Positions 1 to 6,629 of a stretch of DNA of 14,450 bases are shown piece by piece. The stretch is from the NCBI GenBank assembly GCA_947088515.1, contig CAMUHA010000074.1, positions 1 to 14,450 on the forward strand. The letters run 5' to 3'. The notes beneath the pieces were generated by a model. That model had not been told where the DNA came from. It ran no database searches and saw only the letters and a list, made by a program, of their open reading frames with translations. Within the stretch, counting starts at the first letter, position 1. Each line of letters begins with the position of its first letter. The translations under genes and the position numbers were made by a program. This DNA is from an uncultured bacterium (lineage in GTDB: Bacteria > Bacillota > Clostridia > Lachnospirales > Lachnospiraceae).

Positions 1-842
1 GTATCTTTCCTCAAAATCAGCTCATCATTTACATCATAAAAATACCGGGCGCAAAGCTGCCCTGCATCATCATATTCATACCGCTGCATTACACAGCCGG
101 CATCCTGCCGCATGACAGGGTTCCCATTCCCGTCAAAATACCGTTCCTCCTGTTTTTTTCCATTTATATAAACGTATTTTGTAGCTGACACACCAGTCTC
201 CTTGTCGTGAACAGCTCTCATAATATGATTTCGCAGTCCTTTATAACTTTTTTCCACCATAAGACCATCTTTATATTTCCAGTATATGGCCGCATATCCC
301 TTATCCAGCCGGTTTGCCTGCTGACCCTGGGCGTCCTTATACCACTCACGTATCCTGTTTCCATCATCGGCATATGCGTAATTAATCTCAGCCACTTTAT
401 AATCTGTCCGGCAGACAGGATACCCGCTTTCATCCAGGTAAACCTCACGGACCAGGAGCCCGCTTTCATCATAAACTCTCTTTTTTGCCGCATATCCATA
501 ATCAAACAGCCGGAAAGCCTTTTTCTCATTATCATAATAAGACTCTGTAATGCTTTCAAATCCATCCTCGTTGGCATAAGAATACCCAACATACGCATAC
601 CCCAGCTCCCTGTTCATGGTACAACACTCTTTCTCATCCAGATATTCTATACTTTTAATGTTTCCATTTTGATAATATTTTTTTCTGATTCGGGCATATC
701 CCCCATTTACAAGACATGGTCTGCCCGTCTCATCAAAAAATTTTTCTACTTTTATGCGTTTTTGGGCGTTATATTCCAAACCTTTTACCGCATAACCATT
801 CTCATTTATCACCGGATTTCTTTTTTTATCTAAATAAGTCTC
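1..842 (-). repeat. Coding array of eight and a half degenerate ~33-residue repeats
   Basis: Within the gene above, residues 559-838 divide into units of 32, 32, 34, 33, 33, 32, 35 and 32 residues plus a partial ninth at the window edge. The shared pattern is aromatic/Y-x-D near residue 4-5, then G-x-P, then G-Y-A near the middle, then Y-D/N-x-x-G before the next unit. Units are diverged at the DNA level, so this is an old protein repeat, not a recent tandem duplication. The array continues beyond base 1. Confidence 0.7.
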
Positions 843-2516
843 CTTAAACACTTTATTTTGTCCATCCAGTGTATATTGAATATAAGCATAATTCCGTCCA
901 AAATCTGTCCTGTTTTTCTTTTCCCTGCCCCCATTACTTTCCTCTGTTCCGCTTCCTGTTCCCACAAACAGATTCGACACCGTAATTGCCTGCAGACCGC
1001 TATCCCACCCAGACCGGCCAGTGTTAGTTGCTTGGGCCTGACTGTAAGGCAGACTGAAGGAAAGCCCATCACTGCCATTTTCTCCAACCGAGTCAAAAGA
1101 AATTTCAACTACATTTCCCTTTGCTGTCTTCTTTTCAAGAAAGCCAGCCGCCTGACACCGGAAATTATCCACCCAGATTCTTTCCCCGCTAAAGCCAAGA
1201 TATTCTTCTCCTGTCAGCGCCCCCGCTTCATAAAAATAACGGTACGTGTACACTTCATTATCGTCATAACACCAGTTTTCATCTCTGTCCAACTGTCTTC
1301 GTTCTGTAAGATTTCCATCATCGTCATAAATAAACCTTTCACAAAACACACCATGAAATCCTTCTGTCTTCTTCTCCCCCTTTTCATCTCCATAATAACG
1401 AATGCTTTGCAGATTTCCATTTTCCTTGTATTGGAAAGCTGCCATCATAATCCCCAGCTTATTGCATACAGGCGCTCCATTCGCGTCCAGATAATACAAC
1501 TCTGTCATACTCCCATTTTCATTATAAACATACATCTCCCCATTCACACCATACTGGTTATAAATATGAGGAATGAGCCTCCGTGATTGGGGAAGCCCAT
1601 CTGAATTGTAGAAAACCTCTATACCGGATACTGTGGTTCTTTCCATCGTTTCCCCTTTGGGAAGCTGAAGCAGTGTGGAATTTAACAGCTGCGGCAAATC
1701 CTCCCGCGAATAGGTAATAATATCAAATTGTCCATTATCATTTCTTTCCATCTCCAAAAGCAATTTGTCACTGCTGCTGTAATAGGAAATTTCCAAAGGA
1801 ATCTTAAAATGTCTGTCATACATATTTGAATAATACTCCTGCCCATAGGCACGGTATTTCTCATTATCCCAATCTTTCCCATAAGAATACTCCACACGCA
1901 CAGGCAGCTTAAAAAACATCATGTTATATAAAGTTGAATGTTGCTGTATCAAATCCATCTGACTGTAATTGGTTTCATATGTCAGCGTTATTTTGTGTGC
2001 AAATGGATAATTTTTTATTTTCCAATAACCTGCAAGAAGCTCTGCTTCATTTTCCTTTAAAGGCTGTCCAACCCCTTCCGGCAGCCCAAAGACTTCAACT
2101 ACGGAAACATAACATTCCGTTTTGCAATACTTGGAGCAAAGCAGAAAAATTAAAAGACAGGCTCCAAAGGGTATCAGTAAAAAAAGAAAGGCTTTCTTTT
2201 GCAGAGAACGCACTTTACAAACACCATTTTGTAACCCACTCCATAATTTTATTATTCGATCATACCCAATACCACAAATAACCTGTAAAAGGAGAAAAGC
2301 GCCTAATACCACAACAGAAAAAAACGCACAGTAATATAAGAACTCCGTTCCCTGGTATCCGGCAATTGCCGGATGAATCGCTATAACAACCAGCATTGCT
2401 ACAAAATCAGGAAGCGTTGAAATCAGATTTGTTGTAACGTCTTTTTTTCCTTTGTCTATTGCTTTTTTTGCTTTCAAAATCAAATTCTTCAGTTCTTTTT
2501 TTATCCACTCTTTCAT
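1..2516 (-). CDS. Membrane-anchored Y/D/G-rich repeat protein, 3' end outside window
   Basis: I translated this frame by hand: 838 codons with no stop, running off the left edge, so the protein is C-terminally incomplete here. The ATG at 2516-2514 follows a purine run (GGGGGAT) five bases upstream. Three hydrophobic segments lie near residues 34-54, 60-84 and 108-126, with a basic N-terminus. A non-repetitive region (about 130-290), scattered repeat-like units (about 300-430), a short Gly/Ser/Glu linker near 515-530 and a regular array of about 33-residue repeats (559 to the edge) follow. The repeats carry a Y-x-D-x-x-G turn and a G-Y-A centre and resemble YD or MORN-2 type beta-hairpin units. 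The long polar tail is probably outside the membrane, perhaps binding the wall or a glycan, but its function is unknown. It is visibly more GC-rich than the operon upstream. I do not recognise a named family. Confidence 0.8.
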   Translation of the reverse strand, partial: MKEWIKKELKNLILKAKKAIDKGKKDVTTNLISTLPDFVAMLVVIAIHPAIAGYQGTEFLYYCAFFSVVVLGAFLLLQVICGIGYDRIIKLWSGLQNGVCKVRSLQKKAFLFLLIPFGACLLIFLLCSKYCKTECYVSVVEVFGLPEGVGQPLKENEAELLAGYWKIKNYPFAHKITLTYETNYSQMDLIQQHSTLYNMMFFKLPVRVEYSYGKDWDNEKYRAYGQEYYSNMYDRHFKIPLEISYYSSSDKLLLEMERNDNGQFDIITYSREDLPQLLNSTLLQLPKGETMERTTVSGIEVFYNSDGLPQSRRLIPHIYNQYGVNGEMYVYNENGSMTELYYLDANGAPVCNKLGIMMAAFQYKENGNLQSIRYYGDEKGEKKTEGFHGVFCERFIYDDDGNLTERRQLDRDENWCYDDNEVYTYRYFYEAGALTGEEYLGFSGERIWVDNFRCQAAGFLEKKTAKGNVVEISFDSVGENGSDGLSFSLPYSQAQATNTGRSGWDSGLQAITVSNLFVGTGSGTEESNGGREKKNRTDFGRNYAYIQYTLDGQNKVFKETYLDKKRNPVINENGYAVKGLEYNAQKRIKVEKFFDETGRPCLVNGGYARIRKKYYQNGNIKSIEYLDEKECCTMNRELGYAYVGYSYANEDGFESITESYYDNEKKAFRLFDYGYAAKKRVYDESGLLVREVYLDESGYPVCRTDYKVAEINYAYADDGNRIREWYKDAQGQQANRLDKGYAAIYWKYKDGLMVEKSYKGLRNHIMRAVHDKETGVSATKYVYINGKKQEERYFDGNGNPVMRQDAGCVMQRYEYDDAGQLCARYFYDVNDELILRKD

Positions 2517-2539
2517 TTTTATCCCCCGTATGCGCTGAC

Positions 2540-2569
2540 TTTATCTGGTGTTTCATATCCATAGTTCAA
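2540..2569 (-). promoter_or_regulatory. Weak candidate promoter for the repeat-protein gene
   Basis: On the minus strand a TTGAAC hexamer (2569-2564) is followed after 18 bases by GATAAA (2545-2540), each matching four of six consensus positions. It would start a transcript shortly before the ATG at 2516. Such matches are common in A/T-rich DNA, so this is only a candidate. Confidence 0.2.
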
Positions 2570-2669
2570 TGTTTATTCTGATGCCTGTCCCTCTGTTTTT
2601 AATGTATTATGGTATTGAATATTTTAGTAATTAAGATTTTTCCTCTTTTAGATACAGAATTGTTTTAAG

Positions 2670-2732
2670 TTGTAAATAAAAAAGGTAAAAATATGTTTTC
2701 ATAATCCTACATATTTTTACCTTTATTTACAA
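2670..2732 (-). terminator. Long A/T-rich inverted repeat, possible operon terminator
   Basis: The arm at 2710-2732 is a perfect reverse complement of 2670-2695 apart from three extra A residues in the latter. The stem is therefore 23 bp with a 3-base bulge and a 14-base loop (2696-2709). It lies 68 bases beyond the GtrA stop codon and before the next gene, which suits a transcript end. It is not a classic terminator: the stem has few G-C pairs and the following bases are not a clean T-run, although T-runs lie within the 3' arm. It could instead be an mRNA-stabilising hairpin or a small palindromic element. Nothing else convincing lies in 2570-2800. Confidence 0.45.
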
Positions 2733-2800
2733 TATACTTATAGTTCCTGTTGTTTATACCATGTCTGCCATGATTTTTGCGAAATTTAACCGATTTCTGG

Positions 2801-3280
2801 TTAAATCTTAAATGCCCAGTACTTATTTAATATATAATTCAATGGAATTGTAATCAGTAAGTTAAGTATTGGGCCCAATATTTCATTCATCCCAATAATG
2901 TCCACCCATAAAACCAGCAAAATATTATTAAGGACAAGACCAGTTCCTGCATAAGATAAAAATGTTTTCAAAAAACCTTTCCACCACTCCTGCGCCTGTC
3001 TATCTTCTGCTCTAAATACATACTTATCATTCCAATAGTACGCATTTATAACACTGACAAAAAATCCGATAAAACTTGCGATTAAATAATGAACGGAAAA
3101 GGATACTAAAATGATGTATACCACATAAAAAATTAGATTATTGACTAATCCAACGACTCCAAATTTAACAAACTGACTCAACTTTTTTAACGCTGTATCG
3201 CTTAATTTAAAGCGCAATATTTCACATAATATAAAGCGTATAATATGTTCTATCAGACTCCAAATTCTGTTCATTTCCAT
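2801..3280 (-). CDS. GtrA-family membrane protein
   Basis: This 159-residue protein has four predicted membrane helices (about 39-59, 64-82, 103-127 and 134-152) and the GtrA hallmarks: an N-D-K-Y-V-F-R motif after helix 2 and an N-K-Y-W-A-F motif at the extreme C-terminus. Family members take part in moving or modifying polyprenyl-phosphate-linked sugars, classically as the flippase of phage O-antigen glucosylation systems. The basic N-terminal ~35 residues are slightly longer than usual. The ATG at 3280 is four bases after the stop of the upstream acetyltransferase, so the genes are co-transcribed; an in-frame ATG at 3274 is an alternative start. It is the last gene of the operon, and no Gtr-type glycosyltransferase lies next to it here. 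Confidence 0.88.
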   Translation of the reverse strand: MEMNRIWSLIEHIIRFILCEILRFKLSDTALKKLSQFVKFGVVGLVNNLIFYVVYIILVSFSVHYLIASFIGFFVSVINAYYWNDKYVFRAEDRQAQEWWKGFLKTFLSYAGTGLVLNNILLVLWVDIIGMNEILGPILNLLITIPLNYILNKYWAFKI

Positions 3281-3284
3281 CCAC

Positions 3285-3803
3285 TTACTTTTCTTCCATC
3301 CGTCGTAATACTTTGGCCGGATTCCCTGCTACAATTGTATACGGCTCCACATCTTTTGTTACTACACTTCCAGCTCCTATAACTGCGCATTCGCCTACAT
3401 GTACCCCTGGTAATATCGTAACATTTGCACCTATCCATACATCATTTGCAATGACAATTCGGCCTTCTTTACATAGGCGCTCCTTTACATATGGTATCAG
3501 ATTAATTTTCTTCCCATTATTTGCACTAGAACAGGCAATCATCACTACATTCAGAGCTATGGAAACATTATCTCCTATTATGACTCTTGTCTTATAATCA
3601 TCTGACACAATACGAAATCCTAAATTCCCGTATGTATGTCTTCCCATCTTTACACCAAGTTTTCTAAGATATGCCTTCCTTACCCTTGCGTCCGTGTAAA
3701 AAAATGCTATAAGCTTTACCAGCCTCATAGGCATAATATTTATATTTTTCAGAAGGAAAATATATAATCCTTCATCGAACTTATTTAATAATTTTTTTTT
3801 CAT
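3285..3803 (-). CDS. Hexapeptide-repeat (LbH) O-acetyltransferase
   Basis: This 172-residue protein has imperfect isoleucine-patch hexapeptides forming a left-handed beta-helix (about 70-165). It ends with the family's typical closing block: V-W-I-G-A near 120, G-A-G-S-V-V-T-K-D-V, then A-G-N-P-A-K-V. This is the fold of maltose/galactoside O-acetyltransferases and capsule acetyltransferases such as WbbJ and CysE relatives, which move acetyl from acetyl-CoA to a sugar hydroxyl in the cytoplasm. The N-terminal ~60 residues are basic with a hydrophobic patch, as in many polysaccharide O-acetyltransferases. The ATG at 3803 has AGAGGATGG just upstream and lies 13 bases after the FemAB-like stop codon. 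An A9 run (3792-3800) directly follows the start codon; in this A/T-rich background it is less notable than the operon's G-tracts. Confidence 0.88.
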   Translation of the reverse strand: MKKKLLNKFDEGLYIFLLKNINIMPMRLVKLIAFFYTDARVRKAYLRKLGVKMGRHTYGNLGFRIVSDDYKTRVIIGDNVSIALNVVMIACSSANNGKKINLIPYVKERLCKEGRIVIANDVWIGANVTILPGVHVGECAVIGAGSVVTKDVEPYTIVAGNPAKVLRRMEEK

Positions 3804-3816
3804 ATTCCATCCTCTC

Positions 3817-4806
3817 TCACAATATTTTTGTATAAGTTCTGTTTACATATTCAAAAGTTCCAAATCCTTCCTTAAATTGTGCAAGGGATTTATTTAATAT
3901 TTTTCCATGTTCCAAAGTTGATGTGCCAAAGGATATTTTTTCAAATTCCTGCTCTTTTGCGGTTTCTATTAATTTCATATATAGAAACTCACTTGGGTAT
4001 AGCGAAAGATTATCTTGATTTGCAGCCAAATATTGGGTATGAAACACCTTCTTTCCAAAATGAAATACCATACTGCCTGCAACTATTGTGTCTTCAAAAT
4101 AAACTCCATAAAATGAGATATTTTGTTTTAACCTGCAATTTTTAAACTCAAGCAATTCCTCTAATGTATGCAATGGCTGAGTCCTGAATTTTTTCATATT
4201 ATTCACTAATACGGCATAAAATTGGGCCACGTCACTGTCTGCAGCAAGCAATTTATACCTCAGTTCTTTTTTTAAAGAATTTTTATATCCCCGTCTTCTG
4301 GAGGCATTAAAGTTAGAGGCAATATCCGGATTGTAATGAAGAAAATCCACTGCATATCCAATTTCACAAGCAGACTTAAAATTATGCAAAAATAAAAGAT
4401 AATCTAAAAGTTCCGATTCCATTTCCGTGTACAATCTGCTCGTCATCTTCAATGATATTTGTGTAAATCTATTACTTGTCAAATAATCATCCAATTCGCT
4501 TAAAATTGTATCTGTTTCATCAATTTTTTTGTAAGGCTTTCCTAATACAATACCTCCAAAAGTACTTCCCATATGGGAAATTAACTTTTTTTCACCTCCA
4601 TGTCTGACAATGTTGGCTGGAATCACTGCAATTATATTATTTCCTTTCATAAACATCAGCGAATTATCCTCGAATCTCCCTTCTGGATGATAATTCAAGA
4701 ATTTTCTTGTTTGCAGAAATGTGCCGTTTATACTTTCCTCCAATACAAATCTATCCCATGCCGCTTCATAGGATTTCTCATATTCCATCAATGTAATATT
4801 CCCCAT
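3817..4806 (-). CDS. FemAB-like (GNAT-fold) acyl/aminoacyltransferase
   Basis: This 329-residue protein resembles the FemAB/BioF2-like branch of the GNAT superfamily. It has an N-terminal GNAT-like half with S-H-M-G-S-T-F-G-G (about 77-85). The C-terminal half has N-N-M-K-K-F-R (about 202-208), a V-A-G-S-M-V-F core (about 242-248), Y-P-S-E-F-L-Y near 272 and the closing L-A-Q-F-K-E-G-F-G. Relatives add amino acids to peptidoglycan precursors or transfer acyl groups in exopolysaccharide clusters; here the context favours modification of a surface glycan or its lipid- or nucleotide-linked precursor. Substrate is unknown. The ATG at 4806 follows AAAGGCGG. The gap to the upstream stop is 75 bases with G9 in the preceding gene, but only two bases if that tract is one G shorter. 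Confidence 0.8.
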   Translation of the reverse strand: MGNITLMEYEKSYEAAWDRFVLEESINGTFLQTRKFLNYHPEGRFEDNSLMFMKGNNIIAVIPANIVRHGGEKKLISHMGSTFGGIVLGKPYKKIDETDTILSELDDYLTSNRFTQISLKMTSRLYTEMESELLDYLLFLHNFKSACEIGYAVDFLHYNPDIASNFNASRRRGYKNSLKKELRYKLLAADSDVAQFYAVLVNNMKKFRTQPLHTLEELLEFKNCRLKQNISFYGVYFEDTIVAGSMVFHFGKKVFHTQYLAANQDNLSLYPSEFLYMKLIETAKEQEFEKISFGTSTLEHGKILNKSLAQFKEGFGTFEYVNRTYTKIL

Positions 4807-4881
4807 TCTTAAGCCGCCTTTCTGTCATAAAATCTGTCAGTTATCATATATGACTTTATAGCTAGCTTTGGTATATTGGCT

Positions 4882-6009
4882 TTACATATACCCCCCCCCT
4901 GGTAATTTTACAACTGCTTCCCCAGTAATCACCAGCATGCCTTTCTGGTTTGTTACCTGAGTATTCAGTTTTGCTTTTCCTTTGTCCATAAGTTCTGTAA
5001 TTGATACTTGCGCTTCTATCGTATCGCCAATAAATATTGGAGCCTTAAACTGCAAGCGCTGGGAAATATAAATCGTTCCTGGCCCTGGCAGAATCATCCC
5101 CAAAACAGCAGAAATTAATGAGCTACCTAACATACCATGAGCTATTCTTTTCCCAAAACTGGATTTTCCTGCCTCCTGCTCATTGATATGGACAGGATTA
5201 AAGTCACCACATATCCCGGCAAATCCATACACATCTGCCTCTGAAATGGTTTTTGAAAACTTTCCTTTCTGTCCAACATAATATTGGCCACACGCTATAG
5301 TATGGTTGACAGCGCTGCTTTCTTCTGTATTGTCTACATCCCTTATCACTTTCGCCGGAACTCCCATAACCACTTTGTGGTCTGGTACATCCTTCGTAAC
5401 CACCGCCCCAGCTCCTACAATGCAATTTTCACCTATTACCGTATTAGGCAGTATATTCGCAGCTGCACCAATGGTTGTATTCTTCTTAATATGAGGACCT
5501 CCAACATGGTCTTCATCATATTCTTCACGTCCCATTGTATTATCATTTGTCGTTGCCACCAGCACACTAATAAAAACATCTTCTTCAATGACTGCATTGC
5601 CTGTAATATGTGTGTTGTCCATAATTTTTGTCCGGCTTCCAATGCTTGTATTATAATTAACACTCACATTACGGCTTATAATACAATAATTCCCAATTTT
5701 GCAGTCTTCCCGAATAGAGCAATTATCCCCTAACAAAGTGTTATGTCCAATCTGAGTTCCTGCGTATACCACGCATCCTGGGCTTAATATGGTTTCTTCT
5801 CCTATAACTGTTTTTTCAAATTCAGCGCTTAGCTTTCTGGAAGTACAGCCTGGAGACTTGGGGCGCCGTCCCACAACACAATGTTCAAAAATTTCTGCCC
5901 CAGACTTAATAACCACATTAGGATAAATTACTACAAAATCGTGAATAATTACACCTTCTTCAATAATTGCACCTTCATATATTTTTGCATTTTCTGATAT
6001 TTCCCTCAT
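4882..6009 (-). CDS. LbH sugar acyltransferase fused to a MaoC hot-dog domain; 3' G9 tract
   Basis: This 375-residue protein has two domains. Residues 1-228 form a left-handed beta-helix like WlbB/FdtC-type nucleotide-sugar N-acyltransferases, with T-N-D-N near 154-157 and G-V-P-A-K-V at 216-221. Residues about 240-370 are a MaoC-type hot-dog domain with G-D-F-N-P-V-H; D269 and H274 match the usual hydratase Asp/His pair, so it may be active. MaoC domains hydrate or dehydrate acyl chains on CoA or ACP, so the fusion joins making an acyl group to attaching it. The ATG at 6009 is chosen over an upstream in-frame ATG at 6030 because a GGAGGT site lies eight bases before it and 6030 lies inside the GNAT gene. 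A G9 tract encodes the Gly-Gly-Gly near the C-terminus; the domain itself is already complete before it. Confidence 0.87.
   Translation of the reverse strand: MREISENAKIYEGAIIEEGVIIHDFVVIYPNVVIKSGAEIFEHCVVGRRPKSPGCTSRKLSAEFEKTVIGEETILSPGCVVYAGTQIGHNTLLGDNCSIREDCKIGNYCIISRNVSVNYNTSIGSRTKIMDNTHITGNAVIEEDVFISVLVATTNDNTMGREEYDEDHVGGPHIKKNTTIGAAANILPNTVIGENCIVGAGAVVTKDVPDHKVVMGVPAKVIRDVDNTEESSAVNHTIACGQYYVGQKGKFSKTISEADVYGFAGICGDFNPVHINEQEAGKSSFGKRIAHGMLGSSLISAVLGMILPGPGTIYISQRLQFKAPIFIGDTIEAQVSITELMDKGKAKLNTQVTNQKGMLVITGEAVVKLPGGGYM
4891..4899 (-). repeat. G9 homopolymer tract near the 3' end of the LbH-MaoC gene
   Basis: Nine C on the plus strand read as nine G in the gene. With nine, the protein ends Gly-Gly-Gly-Tyr-Met and the stop is at 4884-4882. 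With ten, about ten different residues follow the Gly codons before a TAG. With eight, 26 other residues follow and the TAA falls at 4811-4809, two bases before the next gene's ATG. Tract length would therefore change both the tail and coupling to the FemAB-like gene. Confidence 0.9.
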
Positions 6010-6010
6010 G

Positions 6011-6610
6011 CTAAGCCACCTCCATGTCATACAATCTATTATTGCATATTAACATGAGGCATTCCTTTATATAAGCTCTACTTATACCCCCCCCCGATTG
6101 CAACAAATACTCATTTTTTAAAATACTATACCATTTCAATGTTTTATACTCTCCTTTCAAAAACAAATGGTTCCGAAATGCTCCTTCATATACAAATCCA
6201 CACTTCTCATACAAATGAATCGCACTTCTGTTTTCAGACAACACATTCAAATATACTCTTTCCAAACCAAATTTATCAAAAGCAAGCCTTAACAGTTCCC
6301 TGGTCGCTTCTGTTGCAATACCTTTACCCTGTGCCATTTTCCTAAGACTGATTGCAAACTCTGCTTTCCGGGCTGATAAATCTATATCTTTTAAGCTTAT
6401 CGTTCCCAAATACTCATCTTCCTCACCAGCAATGGCATAATGTATGCTTTTTCCCTCTATCAAATCTGACTGTGATTGATTAATAAATTCGATTACATCC
6501 TCCATTTTTCTGTTCATCATATCAATTTGAAAATGTTTTTGAAATTCAGGGTCGTGCATCCATTCAAGCATACCAGATGCATCTTTTTTTTGTAGTCTGC
6601 GTAATTTCAT
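6011..6610 (-). CDS. RimJ/RimL-type GNAT N-acyltransferase with a G-tract-dependent tail
   Basis: This 199-residue protein is a GNAT of the RimJ/RimL/PseH type. It has the acyl-CoA pyrophosphate loop Q-G-K-G-I-A at 94-99 followed by the A-T-E-A-T-R helix, and N-x-x-A-I-H-L-Y-E-K-C-G-F at 127-139, the usual closing motif. The fold is complete by about residue 165. Relatives in glycan clusters, such as PseH, acylate an amino sugar nucleotide, and that is the likeliest role here; protein N-terminal acetylation is the alternative. After the fold comes Q-S-G-G-G, coded by a G9 tract, then a 24-residue tail with no family counterpart that I recognise, ending one base before the next gene's ATG. The gene starts about 20 bases after the SGNH stop with only a weak AAAGAGA site. 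Confidence 0.87.
   Translation of the reverse strand: MKLRRLQKKDASGMLEWMHDPEFQKHFQIDMMNRKMEDVIEFINQSQSDLIEGKSIHYAIAGEEDEYLGTISLKDIDLSARKAEFAISLRKMAQGKGIATEATRELLRLAFDKFGLERVYLNVLSENRSAIHLYEKCGFVYEGAFRNHLFLKGEYKTLKWYSILKNEYLLQSGGGISRAYIKECLMLICNNRLYDMEVA
6018..6023 (-). promoter_or_regulatory. Ribosome binding site deciding the LbH-MaoC start
   Basis: A perfect GGAGGT lies eight bases before the ATG at 6009 and inside the last codons of the GNAT gene, whose TAG stop ends one base before that ATG. This supports the 6009 start and suggests translational coupling. Confidence 0.8.
6087..6095 (-). repeat. G9 homopolymer tract near the 3' end of the GNAT gene
   Basis: Nine G follow a TC and encode the end of Ser and Gly-Gly-Gly (residues 172-175). 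With nine G the frame stays open for 24 more codons to the TAG at 6013-6011. With eight the frame stops at TAA (6084-6082); with ten it stops at TAG (6080-6078). Both shorter forms end about 70 bases before the LbH-MaoC start and leave the GNAT fold intact. Confidence 0.9.
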
Positions 6611-6629
6611 AATTTGTAATTATCTCTTT

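Noticed and set aside
1..842. Rhs/YD-type polymorphic toxin
   Set aside because: The repeats look loosely similar, but the N-terminus has three membrane helices and no toxin core or immunity gene is visible; the C-terminus is outside the window.
858..1586. Long plus-strand open frame opposite the repeat-protein gene
   Set aside because: It is antisense to an 838-codon open frame with repeats and membrane helices, and its own translation is low-complexity without any family features.
3792..3800. A9 run directly after the acetyltransferase start codon
   Set aside because: Long A/T runs are common in this A/T-rich window and Lys-rich starts are ordinary; transcriptional slippage is possible but nothing specific supports it.
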